In this document: one piece after another, positions 44,940 through 56,989 of the stretch
Layout: every line of letters starts with the position of its first letter
Position numbering within the stretch: position 1 is the first letter of the stretch
Assembly (NCBI GenBank): GCA_030035585.1
Contig: JASCZL010000064.1
Span: 1 to 64,000 of the forward strand
Direction of reading: 5' to 3'
Length of the DNA: 64,000 nt
From: Dugong dugon
Taxonomy: Eukaryota > Chordata > Mammalia > Sirenia > Dugongidae
Notes under the pieces: generated by a model
The model's input: the letters and a program-made list of their open reading frames with translations, nothing else
Told to the model about the DNA's origin: nothing
Database searches by the model: none
Translations under genes and position numbers: made by a program

Positions 44940-46896
44940 TAGTAAAATAAACAATCTTAATAGAGGAAAAATCAAATTGTACATGTTCTTTTTAAGTCTC
45001 ATCTTCTAAAAAAAATCACTATTAGAAAGTCAACCACAACTGGTCAGATTATTCTTGAGAAGCAATGCTTACACTAGAAGACTCTTACCTCTTTTTAACA
45101 CTGAGGAATAAATGTCATAGGAAAAGACATAATGCTTGGTTATCAGTTCCTCTGTGACCAAATCTTTACTGAATTCTTCTCTGGAAATAATCACTGGTAT
45201 TTCCTTAGAAGAGGCATTTGAGGTGTTTTTGTTTATACAACACTCAGTTATTATATACCAATGAAGCAGATTCACCTAGTATATTTGTTATAATATAAAT
45301 CTGAGTTACTGTTCTCTAAAGGGAAGGTGCAGGAGTACTTGGGAAAAAGAACTCAGTGGGCATTGGAATCATAATCAGTCTTATGTTTTTCACAGTTTTA
45401 AATGAGGCTGACTCTGGTCTCATTAAAAGAAACCATCTCTCTTCACTTGTTATGCATGAATATCACAAATTACTAATCCCAATTTAGATTAATGGAAGGT
45501 AAATTTTAGGTTTCTCTGTAATCCCCACTATTACTCCATTTTAAGGCAGCCTATAGTGGCTGAGATCAAGATCCTAAGACCATGGAACCATGGAGAAAAA
45601 AGCAAAAATTAGTTAGTAGGCTAAGAAGGAAAAAAAAGAAAAAATGAAGTAGTACACATTAATATTTAGCTTCTTTTTGCTGAGGACAGACCATGTTTCT
45701 CTTCTGAGTCATTATGTCTATCAAGTCTGATCATATACATAGCTGCTGATCAGTACATGTTTGCTGAAGTTAATTGACCGATACTGAAAAGACGTTGAAT
45801 ATGTTTTATTATTTATTCATGTCTCAGCTTTTATATCTATAGAATGAGGGGCTTGAGCCAGATATGCCTGAAATTCAATCCATTGTTAAAATTTTGATAG
45901 GATCCTATATAATGAGGTGTGTTTACAATGCACAATGTATCAAAAATGAAGTAGCTGAGTTACAAAAATTAGATTATAAATATGCAGATGTGATTTTTTT
46001 AATGTATGTTGATCCATTTCTACCTGATAAAATTCTACCTGGCATAATATCATGTTTTTATAATAAAGATAATGTATCAAAAAAAGATAAATTCAATTTA
46101 TTTGGAACCAAAATTCTGCATATCTGGAAGCATGGATTTTTATAAATAATTTCAAGATTTTATCACTACGGTGAAGCTGTGTAAATGACAACTATATAAC
46201 ACTTTATTCTCTCAGTCTAAGATACAGGTTAAAATGTCGGGTAGTCAGAAGTCCATAGTACTCTAAAAGGATAATGTATCTTCAAAGATTAAATAATGTA
46301 TACTTTTTAAAGGTTTTGTAATATTCAAAATGAGTCAGGGGGAAAAAAACTTGGAACAGGCTGAAAATGTGTTTTCCTTCAAGATTAATGATAGCTTGGA
46401 ATATGTCAAATACATCCATTTATTAAAGAAGTTTTACTTTAAAAACTTTTAATAACTGACAACTGTTCTTGTGACCAGAGTCACCTTAGTCCCTGTGAGG
46501 AATGATCTCTCCTTCCTACTAAATCACACCACATTATATGACAAGGCCTATGATGTGTTAGTGGCCACATGCTGACTGAGCAGCTGTACAAAATGAATTA
46601 AAACCAAACTGTGAAAACATCTAACTTTGTAAAGTTTTTAGAATGTTTAATGAAGACAGGCAGAAGAAGACAAAAACATGAAATAGCAATAGATATTTAT
46701 AATTAACCAAAGGAATGAATGATTTGAGCATGTTTATAATTAAAATTTTATAAATTATCTTTGAATGAGAAAGTTTATTTTTATTATAAACAGATTACAT
46801 TATGATGTAAATTCTTGTTGAATGGACGGAAGCATTTGGAAAATGGCAACAATGAAGAAAAATGTTATAGAGAAACATTTATCAAGATGAGATTAC
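44940..46896. other. AT-rich stretch, nothing recognised
   Basis: The 93-codon frame at 45864-46145 has no recognised domain, sits in very AT-rich sequence, and shows no splice or promoter context. No repeat family identified. Confidence 0.4.
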
Positions 46897-46907
46897 TGAC
46901 TTGATCA

Positions 46908-47088
46908 GGAGTGCTGGTGGCACGCTGGTTAAGCTCTTGGCTGCTAGGTTTGAAGCCACCAGTCTGCTCTGTGGGAAAAAGATGTGGCAATCTGCCTCCA
47001 TAAATATTAAGCCTTGGAAACCTTATGGGGCAGTTCTACTCTGTCTATAGGGTCACTGGCAATTTTTTTTTTTTTTTTTTTGGTTGAT
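46908..47088 (+). mobile_element. AfroSINE, long form, full length
   Basis: Flanked by a perfect 11-bp duplication TGACTTGATCA at 46897-46907 and 47089-47099. The tail is an unusual T run (47063-47081) rather than the ordinary SINE end. Confidence 0.94.
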
Positions 47089-47217
47089 TGACTTGATCAA
47101 TAGGTGTTAAAGAAGGCCCAGGATTCAAAGATAGTTACAGAAGAGAATCAGCTGTTATCAAGAGAAAGCAGCAATATTAATTCTAATTATATGAAAAAAA
47201 TTTAATTCTTTGACATC

Positions 47218-48029
47218 TGTTATAGTTATCAATGTATTGCCTTTCAGCTCCAAATTTGCTCTTCTGTATATACTTTGTGATAATGGACAAAACTCCATTA
47301 AAATTTTCCCATTTATAGTGAGTCCAGTGTTAAGTTCTCTCAGTAGAGTTTTCTGGAGGAATATTGCAGGAGGAAGGAGTGCTCCTACATTTCCAGTGGC
47401 TGCACAGTTGACCTGCATTGTGGGTGTTGGAACTGCCCCACTGACGCACCTGGAATGTGTGCTTCCTTGGCCTCCTTGAGGTCATCCCCATCCCGCAGCC
47501 ATCTAAAATACAGACACTGCAAGATGCAGTACTTATGCCTACACCAGCAACCCGCATCCCTCTGCTCTCCACCCCCAAGTCCCCTAAGATTTATCTCCCT
47601 TAGCCCTTCTGAGTCTGCAACCCTGTTAACACTACAGTGTCCTGACACTAACACCATAGATTCCAGTCCTTCTGCCCACAGCAACAGCCCTGTTCCCTTG
47701 TTATACCCACATGCGTGATTAGCTGTGGTATGCCATGTATCACTTTCTGTGCTTGGGAGGGATGCTTCCTGCTTGCCTAGCAACTGTGGAAGAGTTCTGG
47801 CCTAGGCAGACCAGTGAACTTCTTTATGATTCAGAAGCCTGAACATTCTCTAAAAAAATCTCAACCTAGGTTGGGCAGTGGGCTCCCCTTTCCAGCATGT
47901 TCTTCCCAGGTACTCTCTCTAAGTTCTAAGAAACCATATAGAGTTGTCTTTTAGCGTAGGATACATTAAACTTCCTCTATTTATATCACTGTGTGGTTTA
48001 TATCTCTTGACTGGATCCAGAATGATACA
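47218..48029 (+). mobile_element. ERVL-class LTR
   Basis: About 812 bp. Begins TGTTATAGTTATCAATGTAT, ends GGATCCAGAATGATACA, and is followed four bases on by a tRNA-Leu-type primer site. GC-richer middle. Resembles the LTR16/LTR33 group. Frames inside it (47330-47783) are LTR sequence, not genes. Confidence 0.75.
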
Positions 48030-48033
48030 AAAT

Positions 48034-48048
48034 TGGTACTAAGAGTGG
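48034..48048 (+). promoter_or_regulatory. Primer binding site of the ERVL-class element
   Basis: TGGTACTAAGAGTGG, directly after the LTR end. Its sequence parallels the minus-strand site at 27766-27750. Confidence 0.7.
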
Positions 48049-48720
48049 CCCCAGAAAATAAGTCCCTAAAAATAGGATTTTGAAAATTCATTTCATTTTG
48101 AACTTAAGTTTGAGCACAGTGCTGAGCTCCTTGCTGGCAGGAAGTGGGATGGTAGTAACCCATGGCATGCGGTGAAATCATTATTGAGCTATTTCCTGTA
48201 GTTCATTTGCTGATGTATCAACTGAAACATGCACGTAGGGATATCACGTGCTGCTGCACTTGACTGTTTTGATAAATAATGATAACTCTAAGGACTATAA
48301 TGTGGAGTGGATTATTTTGAGTGGCAGTAGCTTGCCCTCTGGATTCTGAGAGGACTAGCCTTCTATGCTAGAAAACACTACGATAGCCTTATCATCTTTT
48401 GAAGATACGTTGGGTGATGCTCATTTTCTTCAGGATCCACTACAACCACCCAGTGTTGCCACTAGGCCTATAACTACCACCAAATGTCAGCATGTTCTGG
48501 GGGATTAAGTAACTAGAAGTCCTTAGTACTTTAAATACATGCATATAATATGAGCCAGGAGGTAATGACTTACACACTAACAGAATTGTAATAATTGACT
48601 TATATATATTGGCAGAAACCTTAGAACATATATGGAGATGGATTCTAAGGGAATTAGGCCAAGGCAGGCAAAACACCACAGTAGATCAGGCTGAATTCAT
48701 TGATATGAGTATATTTTAAC
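48049..48720 (+). mobile_element. ERVL-class internal leader remnant
   Basis: Sequence after the PBS; no gag or pol motif can be read and no second LTR follows. Probably a truncated provirus. Confidence 0.5.
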
Positions 48721-48774
48721 CAGAGATTCCAGAAATTGATATCATATTCATTATTTCTTAAACATTGATTCTGA

Positions 48775-50040
48775 ATACTACTCTCCTCTGTCCCCCTCTG
48801 AGACTCCAATTATACTAATATTATACCTTTTTCTCCCTTCACTTACAGAGTTTTTTTTCTAAACTTTTTGTTCAAATATTTCTATTGACATTCTCCAGTT
48901 CACTAATAGAATCTTCTATCTTGTCCAGTCTGTTATTAAATACGTCTATTGGGTCCTTGATGGCACAGTGGTTAAGAGCTCGGCTACTAAACAAAAGATC
49001 AGCCGTTCAAATCCACCAGCTGCTCCTTTGAAAACCTATGAGGCATTTCTAGACTGTCCTATAGGGTCACTATTAGTCAGAATGAACTAAACAGCAACAA
49101 GTTTTGTTTTGTTTTGTTTATTGGGTCCTTAAATTCAATTATTGTTTTCTCAATTCTAGATTTCACATTTTATTTTGTTTATATTGATTACGGTCTTGTG
49201 TGATTCTCTATCATGCATCTAATTTTTAACACATTAATTACTTTGTATTTAAAGTCTATTGCTGATAATTCCAATAATGGTATTATCTTTGGCTATATTT
49301 TTATTACTTTTCTTTTTCTTCCTGATCCTGAATATTTGAATACTGTGGACATTAAGTGTGAGTAATTCTATAGGCTCTGCATGATGTTGTCTTCCTCAAG
49401 AAAAGCTTCACTCTTCTCTCTTGTTGACAGATATAGTAAGGCATATTACCTTAATTTATTCATGGCTGTTTTGCTGGGGATTTTGTTATTGATTTTTTTT
49501 TTTAAATCTATCTACTTGTGGTTTATCTCCACTCCTTTGATGTAGCCCTTCAGGGATCACAACTGAATGTCTAACTCACTCCCATGTTGTGTGTCACAGA
49601 CTCCAATCTTCATCTCCTCGGCATTGTGAGACTGCCAAAAATTCTGATCTGGTTGTCATCAGATTTTGCTTAGATGCATAGCGTCTTGCCCTGCATATGT
49701 CTTCAGAATAAAGCATTAAATGACAGGCAGTCTAACTTCTCTGAGCCTTTTACTTACAGATATCGCCACTCCTAAATTGTTTACTTCCTCATCACTCCAA
49801 CCTCCATTTTTTCTCATTCTATCACTGTAAAATTATAAAAATATCTGCTGTTTTCTCTCTTTCTTGGCAAATGTTTGGATTCTTGGCTTCATGCCAAGTG
49901 TCATTAACTGGCAAACAGCCCCAACAGGAAAATGACTTGAAGATTGTTGATCCAATTCTCTGTAAATTTTTTTTTTTTTGGAGCCTGCCTTTAAGTTACG
50001 ACTGCCATGGAAGAACTTCAATTCCTTCGAATTAATTCTT
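48775..50040 (-). mobile_element. Old L1 (L1M-like) 3' UTR region
   Basis: CTGAGACTCCAATTATACTA, TCCAGTTCACTAATAGAATC, GATAATTCCAATAATGGTAT and TTTGATGTAGCCCTTCAGGG follow the order of an old L1 3' part, most likely antisense. An AfroSINE splits it at 48959-49118. Confidence 0.55.
48959..49118 (+). mobile_element. AfroSINE, short form, full length
   Basis: Flanked by a perfect 12-bp duplication TATTGGGTCCTT at 48947-48958 and 49119-49130. Both pol III boxes can be read: A box TGGCACAGTGG (48961-48971) and B box GTTCAAATCC (49005-49014). Tail is (GTTTT)n. Confidence 0.95.
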
Positions 50041-50427
50041 CTTTGTTTTTTTTAAAATCCAGATTTGTTTTTGTGTAGTTCTGAGATGGAGTGCTCGTCT
50101 TCCGTAAGATACCCCAAAATAATAAAACCAGAAATATCTTGTCTTTATTTATATAAATTTTCAATCTAGACTCTAAATTTCATTAGAATACAGACAAGAT
50201 TTTGATTTCTACTTATTTATCTCAAGTATCTATTGCAGTTCTTGACTTGGTAAAAGGATTTTATTATATATATCAAGGAGTTAAAACTACACACAAGGAA
50301 ATTAAATAGAACATTGCTCTAGTAATAGTGCCAAGAATAATGGTGGCTTTGTCTTAGATAATGTCATGGGGGTGGGCAGCACTAGTAATTAAGAAATTTT
50401 TAATTGTCCAGGTGTATTTTCAAGGAT
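50041..50427. other. AT-rich stretch, nothing recognised
   Basis: No repeat or exon recognised. Confidence 0.4.
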
Positions 50428-50438
50428 GTTGCCCACTA

Positions 50439-50603
50439 AAACCCAAACCCAAACCTATTGCTGTTGAGTTAATTCTGACTCATAGTGACCCTATAGGACA
50501 GGGTAGAACTTCCCCATAGAGTTTCCAAGAAGCAGCTAGTGAATTCAAACTGCCTACTTTTGGTTAGCAGCCAAATGCTTAACCACTGCACAACCAGGGC
50601 TCC
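50439..50603 (-). mobile_element. AfroSINE, short form, full length
   Basis: Perfect 11-bp duplication GTTGCCCACTA at 50428-50438 and 50604-50614. Confidence 0.95.
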
Positions 50604-50614
50604 GTTGCCCACTA

Positions 50615-51312
50615 GGAATCATAAAAAAAAAAGTTCTCAGTACTAAAAACATCTGTGCTTCTTCTGAACAACTTGATGTTATGAGTGCTATAATTCTCAT
50701 AATTTATTCTGTTTGTTTTTAATGTAGCTCTTCAGGAATACAGAAATAAATAACATTATCTTTAGTTATTTCATTGTGCTTTTTGGGGTACCATTTATAA
50801 TTTGTTTTATTTTAATTTTCCTACTATTGTTTTTGCTTTGCCTCCATGGCATTAAATATATAAATTCTAGTGGGTTGTTTCAAATCTTTTTGTGTAAAAA
50901 TTAAAAGCTAAGTGAATAAATACATACCTAAAATGAAAACCCAAGGCAAAAGATAGAGACCCTCTCTTTCCCAACCTAATTATTTTTAAACCATATTCAT
51001 AATTTACATAAAATAACTTTATTAGTAATACAATACCCAAACAAAATGGCCTTAAAGAATAAGGAATTTATTATCTCACGTTACAAGTAGCCAGGGTCAG
51101 TGAAGTGCCATAGTTGTTTTGCTTGGTATTTTTATGTTCTCAGGGCTTCAGTTCAGCTTTTCTGTAATTCCCCTGCCTTTTCCTCCTTAATACATGATAG
51201 CTATACATCTCTGACTATTTTATACTTACACAACAATATCAAAAGGAAGCAAGGACATATTTTTTTTTTTTGTACTAGATGGGGAAAAAAAGAGAAAAAA
51301 AAAACTTTCTCA
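50615..51312. other. AT-rich stretch, nothing recognised
   Basis: No repeat or exon recognised. Confidence 0.4.
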
Positions 51313-51324
51313 CAACCATTCAGA

Positions 51325-51494
51325 CGCAAAAACCAAATCAAACCCATTGCCATTGAGTCGATTCCGACTCATAGTGACCCTATAGGACAGAGTAGAACAG
51401 CCCCATATGGTTTCCAAGGAGCACCTGGTGGATTCCAACTGCCCGTCTTTTGGTTAGCAGCTGTAGTTCTTAACCACTATGCCACCAGGGTTTC
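51325..51494 (-). mobile_element. AfroSINE, short form, full length
   Basis: Duplication CAACCATTCAGA (51313-51324) and CAACCATGCAGA (51495-51506), one mismatch. Among the best preserved copies here. A 162-codon frame (51100-51588) runs through it by chance. Confidence 0.95.
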
Positions 51495-51506
51495 CAACCA
51501 TGCAGA

Positions 51507-51794
51507 AGGCTTCCCTGTATGTCTCATTATTAAGTGGGGGATGGTCAGATTCTTATGCCTAAACAGACTACTGGCAATGAGACTTTAATTTATGTGACTC
51601 TTGAGAATTAATCAGATTCCATCTCTTGTTGCTGAGGATGGTACCCATGAAGCGTATGACTGTGTAACACTTTAGGGAATCAGGGTTCTAGCAGTCAGAA
51701 AGAAGGAAGTAGTGATAATTGAATAGGAAAAACAATGGTGTTTACCACAACTCCTTTTTACTATCATAGTCCTCTAAGCTCAAAACCTCAGTCA
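51507..51794. other. Short unassigned stretch
   Basis: Nothing recognised. Confidence 0.4.
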
Positions 51795-52660
51795 TCAATC
51801 ATTTATTCGTTCAATAAAAATTAACTGGATATCTAATGTGTGCCAGGTATTCTAGAAAGTCAGGAGATAGCAGTGAGCAAAAAAGATAAAAATCCTTGGC
51901 CTCATGGAGCTTACTTTCCAGTGAACACAAGAAAAAAAGAAAAAGTAGTGGCATGTGTAATACATTATATAATAATAAGGGTTAAGGAGTTAGATAAATA
52001 AATAAAACCAGGAATGTGAATAGGAGGGGGAAAACATTTTTATGCAATGTGGCCATAGAAGGCACACAGAGAAGGAAAGTTTTGACTACAGTTTTGGAGA
52101 AATTCAGTGAGCAAATGGCGCAGATGACTTGCTAAAAAGCAAAATAGGCAAAGAGATCTAGTACAAAGTGCTGGAAACAGGAACATTCCTAGACTATTTG
52201 AGGAACACCTAGAAGATCAGTGTGACTAAAATAGAATGGACAAGGTGAAAGAAGAAAAGTTCAGGGAGACTTTAGGCGATTTGAAGAGAGTTGGCATTTA
52301 TTCTGAATGTGATGGAAAGCCACTGGGGAGTTTTTATCAAAGAAGTGACACAGTTAGTCTTGAGTTTTAATAGAATTCCTCTGGCTGCTGGGTTGAGAAG
52401 AGATTAAATGAATACAAGGACACCAAGAGAGAGACAATAAACTAGATGACAGATGATGGTTACTTGGACTCGGGTAGTTGCAGAGGAGGTGGATAGCGGT
52501 CAGAATCTGAATATGTTTTGAACGTAGACCAGAAAGCTTTGCTGATGCACAGAATGTGAGGATGTGTGGGGTTAAATAAATAGAATAAATAAAAGATTTA
52601 AGAATTATATGAAGACTTTTAGCCTAAGAGAGTAAAATAAGTATTCTTTGTTCTTAAAAA
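51795..52660 (+). mobile_element. Old L1-type 3' repeat (family uncertain)
   Basis: ATTTATTCGTTCAATAAAAA, ATGTGTGCCAGGTATTCTAG, CCTCATGGAGCTTACTTTCC, then GTGATGGAAAGCCACTGG, GAAGTGACACAGTTAGTC, CCTCTGGCTGCTGGGTTGAG and GAATCTGAATATGTTTTGAA: the order of a common ancient mammalian repeat, probably L1M. Related fragment at 21060-21200. Confidence 0.6.
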
Positions 52661-52744
52661 TTGTTCCCCTACCATTTCTAACTTTTTAAAATCATAGCTA
52701 AACTTTAGCTTTTCCCCATATGGATTTAAACTTCTTTTTTTCTG

Positions 52745-53345
52745 TTGTTGTTATTAGATGCCGTGTAGTCAGTTTCGACTTGGAGCTAGCTACCTTATGT
52801 ACAACAGAATGAAACACTGCCTGTTCCTGTGCCATCCTCATGATCATTATTAGGCTTAAGCCCATTGTTACAGCCACTGTGTCAATCCATCTCGTTGAGG
52901 GTCTTCCTCCTTTTCACTGACCCTCCGCTTTGCCAAACATAATGTCCTTCTCCAGGGACTGGTCCCTCGTGATAACATACAAAGTATGTGAGACGAAGTC
53001 TTGCCATCCTTGCTTCTAGGGAGCATTCTGGCTGCACTTCTTCCAACACAGATTTGTTCGTTCTTTTGGCAGTCCTGGTACATTCAATATTCTTCACCAA
53101 CACCATAATTCAAAGGCATCAATTCTTCTTCAGTCTTCCTTATTCATTGTCCAGCTTTCACATGCATATGAGGCGATTGAAAATACCATGGCTTGAGTCA
53201 AGTGCACCTTAATCCTTAAAGTGACATCTTTGCTTTTTAACACTTTAAAGAGATCCTTTAGGTTTCGTAGAATGTTGCTACTCTCTTCATTATTTCACAA
53301 TCATATTCTGACTTGTATTATACTTATCAATTCTTTGTCTTAACC
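52745..53345 (-). mobile_element. RTE-type LINE 3' end
   Basis: Minus strand encodes the RT C-terminus in pieces: KDLFKVLKSKDVTLR, then ESWTMNKED, LEARMARL, VSEKEEDPQRDG. Stops and shifts break it. The tail on the minus strand ends CACGGCATCTAATAACAACA. Same layout as 5685-6104, extended ~180 bp further 5'. Confidence 0.87.
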
Positions 53346-53404
53346 ATCTACCTGCATTTAAAAAAATCTATGCTTGTTGAGAGCAGAAACAGTGTCTGCT
53401 ATTT

Positions 53405-53520
53405 TTTTATTCATTCAAATAACATTTACCATCCCCCCTACCCCAGGCATTGTGCTCGGTACTGAGGACACGTAGCTATAAAAGTTCATTGTAATCCTGC
53501 CTTTATGAAGTTTGTAGTTT
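53405..53520 (+). mobile_element. Old LINE-type 3' fragment
   Basis: TTATTCATTCAAATAACATT, AGGCATTGTGCTCGGTACTG and CTTTATGAAGTTTGTAG follow the order of the repeat beginning at 51795. Confidence 0.5.
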
Positions 53521-54054
53521 GTGTGTGGATGCCACTCCTTTGTGTTCAGTCCGTAGTGTTAAATTTGGATGTAAAAAAAAAAAAAAATTATGGAAATATA
53601 TTTCATTGTTATCCACACTACTGTTTTAAATATTGATAAAATTATCTTCTACTAGCATTAATATAATAAAATACTATACTTGGATGTTTATTCCATAGAG
53701 AAGAACATACCAGATTGATATTTGCTTTCCTAAGGCTCATAAAAAGAATTTCAAACTGCTGGATTGGCAGTATTTAATGAGCCCATTTTCAAACCTTTAA
53801 ACAAATAAACAAACAGACAAAAACAGTGCTATTCAAAGCTGTGGGGCTTTATTTGTTCCTTCGTATTTGGGAATCAAGGCGACTATTTTATACTTGTAAA
53901 GGTAGTTTTCAGTATGGGGGGAATACATGATTTTTAGACATATGTACACAACACTGTTGAGCACATTCGTATTTAAAAAAGTCTTTGCAGTTCATTTCAA
54001 TGACAATTTATGTAAATATTTTGTCTGCATGATAAAATGAAAGGAGACAGAAAG
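53521..54054. other. AT-rich stretch, nothing recognised
   Basis: A run at 53573-53587; no repeat or exon recognised. Confidence 0.4.
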
Positions 54055-54059
54055 GATGG

Positions 54060-54579
54060 TTTCTTAGTTTTCTAGTGGTGGTATAACAGAAATACCACAA
54101 GTGGGTGGCTTTAATAAACAGAATTTTATTCTCTCACAGTCTAGGGGGCTAGAAGTCCAAATTCAGGGTGCCAGCTCCAGGGGAAAGCTTTCTCTGTCGG
54201 TTCTGGGGAAAGGTCCTTGTCACCAATCTCCCCCCACTGAGGAGCTTCTGAGCGCAGGGACCCCAGGTCCAATGGGCACGCTATTCTCCTGGCTCTTCTT
54301 TCTTGGTGGCATGAGGTCTGCCTGTCTGTCTGCTTGCTTCTCTCTTTTATACTTCAAAAGAGATTGACTTATTTCACAACCTAACCTTGTAGATTGAGTC
54401 CTGCCTCATTAACATAACTGCCGCTAATCCCACCTCATTAACATCATAGAGGCAGGATTTACAATACATAGGAAAATCACATCAGATGACAAAATGGTGA
54501 ACAATCACATAATACTGGGAATCATGGACTAGCCAAGTTGACATACGTTTTTTTAGGGGGACAAATTCAATCCCTAATA
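54060..54579 (-). mobile_element. MaLR-like solo LTR (type A)
   Basis: 520 bp with a perfect 5-bp duplication, GATGG, at 54055-54059 and 54580-54584. Confidence 0.95.
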
Positions 54580-54654
54580 GATGGTGTTCAATATTATTTC
54601 ATAAGCATATCTTTTAGTGTTCTTGGGCAATATAATTGAATTTTAAGATAATAC

Positions 54655-54890
54655 ATTCTGGAACCCAGCTGTCTGGCTTGAAAGAACAGCTTTGCAATTT
54701 ATTAAATACGTGACCCTGGTAAATCGCTAAGACTCACTGTGCTCCAGTTTTCTTATCTACAATATGTGAATAACAATTTAAAACAAAAACAGCATGTTCC
54801 TCATAGAGTGGTTATAATTATTAAATGAACTAATGTTTGTAAAATACTCAGACTAGAGCCTGGAACATTTAAAATATTTTAAGTGTTATC
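54655..54890 (+). mobile_element. MIR
   Basis: CTGGAACCCAGCTGTCTGGC, AAATACGTGACCCTGGTAAA, CAGTTTTCTTATCTACAATA, CATAGAGTGGTTATAATTAT and CTAGAGCCTGGAACATTTAA in the correct order. Confidence 0.88.
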
Positions 54891-56757
54891 ATTATTACTA
54901 TTACTTGATAATTAATTCAGATCATATAGGACATTCCTTTCAGATCCCAACTATCTTATTCCAACTTTTAGGTATACCAAGTCATTGAATAAAATGAATT
55001 TAATATAAAATTTGAAATGGTTTTGTTTATTTAAATAATATTCCAATTTAGTTTGTATAAGCTTTTGATTCAGTAATTTCCCCTTGTAGTTACAGAGAGT
55101 AACATTTATATATATATTTGCTTATCGATGACATGTGAAAGCATATATAAGCATTAAAAGAATATATGAATTTTAGAAAATCAGACTTTCCTAGAAATTT
55201 CTTCTGCATACATTTCCTATATAAAGATAATATAAAATTTTATATGTGTGATTTTTCCAGTTGATTCCATTTAAATTCATAAGATAGGAAATGTATACAG
55301 ACACACTTTCAAAAATGCATCCAGTTTATCAAATTATCAGAAGCAAAAATGCATGAATGATTTGAAATTATCTCATTTTAACTTGTTTATATCAAGAAAC
55401 CTATTAAACATTCTGTGACAAATAATAAATAAAGCATGTTCTAAATTTAATGCAAAATTAATTCCCAGCTAAACATAAAGGTTTGCTTTAGCTTAAAACT
55501 GGCAAGATGGAAGATAATTGTGAAGTTAGTTTAGTTTTCCAAGGAAACATTAATATATTACCCAGGCTTACATGGAAGAGTAATGAAAATTAATGCTTCT
55601 TATCATGTGATGGTAAATAACACGTAAAATAGTATTTTCTAAAGATTTCTCATTTCATGACCTATGTATAAGTGTTTTCCCCAGCCTTCTCATCCTCTTT
55701 TTCGTCTATTTTGGCGATATTCTTAGTAGAAAATAGAGATACCATTTCATAGCTATATTAAATTGATCGTTTTTGCAAGAAATAGAATAAGAAAGAAAAG
55801 AGGAGTAGCATGAAGAGCAGAAGGAAGAGAGAAAGAAGAGACTAAGGAGAAGAAGAGGAAGAAAAGGTGGTTTGTGCCAGAAGGTATGCAATTTGGTAAG
55901 GGCACATCTTTGAAAATACCTATCATTCTTGTATTAAAGTTATAAATGGAGAAGATAGCATCCTGTCTATCCTGAAATATTTCTGGGGCAGAAGAAAAAT
56001 CTAATGTTTGGTTAGAATATTTCAGAGGCAAATAGGTCTCAGTAATGTGCTCGAAGACAAAGATTACTCCCACAGGAGTTGCACAAAGTATTCACAATAA
56101 CTGGAATGCAAATAAGGCTACAAATTCCATGGGGAGGAATGGCTCATCCATCTCTATATCTGTCCCGGTATGTAACACACAATAGTTGTTCAATAAATAT
56201 TTTTAAAATAATAATTTTACAGAAATTATATGCCTCTCTACTGGCTCTACTGATACAAAGATATAGTCCCATAGGATGAGGTAGATTTAAATAGATTGCC
56301 TTTGCATTACCTCACTTGTGGTAAATTTGTCCTAACAATTAACTCTTAAAGGGAAATAAGTCTGAGTTAACAAAAAAAACACAAAAAGCAGACCATACTA
56401 TTCATTCTTACCATAGGGCTGAGTTTTCTATTCACCGTATATGTGTATTCAGGAGAAGAAATATTTTAATAAGTGGAACTGAAAGAGAAACTTGAAGATA
56501 TCTCAAAAAAGAATAAAGCCAATTCCTGATTTGGCTTCATAAGTATTGTTTAATAAGTTTAGGCCATAGACTTGATCTTGGACTCAATTGAAAAAATGAA
56601 TTTGAAAGTCTTTACTAAATGTGAGCAAAATAAAAAAGAAGTATTGTAAATTGTCTAAGGTCAGGTCAATAATATAAATTATCTTAATTCTATGGCTACA
56701 GTATGCTAAAGTGTTTTCTACACATTTAAATCATAATTAACCTACAGAATACTAGAT
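54891..56757. other. AT-rich stretch with a purine patch and possible L2 end
   Basis: GA-rich patch 55785-55870. At 56160-56210, CCGGTATGTAACACACAATA and TTCAATAAATATTTTT look like an L2 3' end. Frames at 55706-56073 are antisense shadows of the purine patch. Confidence 0.4.
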
Positions 56758-56985
56758 CAGGGGTCAGCCAACTAAGGCCAATGGGCCAAGTTTGGTGTAC
56801 TGTTTGTTTTTCTAAATAACTCTTTATTCGACACAGCCACATTCATTGCTCTGTGTATTGCCTATGGCTGTTTTTATGCTACAGAAGTAGAGTTAAATAG
56901 TTACAATAGAAACGTGACAGCACACACAGCCTAAAATATTTCATCTCTGCTCTTTTCAGAAAAAAAATTGCCAGATTCTGATCTG
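56758..56985 (+). mobile_element. MER5A-like DNA transposon (hAT-Charlie group)
   Basis: Starts CAGGGGTCAGCCAACTAAGG, then GGGCCAAGTTTGGTG, ACACAGCCACATTCATTGCT, CTATGGCTGTTTTTATGCTA and AGCCTAAAATATTTCATCTC. The right inverted end is decayed. Confidence 0.9.
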
Positions 56986-56989
56986 GATT

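Noticed and set aside
45864..46145. 93-codon frame starting MPEIQSIVK
   Set aside because: Very AT-rich, no known domain, no splice or promoter signals; length is within chance for 64 kb in six frames.
47330..47783. Overlapping Cys/Ser-rich frames on both strands
   Set aside because: Inside an ERVL-class LTR of higher GC, which makes chance open frames longer.
48961..49014. A-box and B-box resembling a tRNA gene
   Set aside because: Internal promoter of an AfroSINE; no cloverleaf or anticodon arm, and a SINE body and tail follow.
51100..51588. 162-codon frame
   Set aside because: Its second half is an antisense AfroSINE; the first half has no domain.
52868..53212. Possible host gene exon on the minus strand
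   Set aside because: Matches the C-terminal end of an RTE reverse transcriptase and aligns with the copy at 5685-6104.
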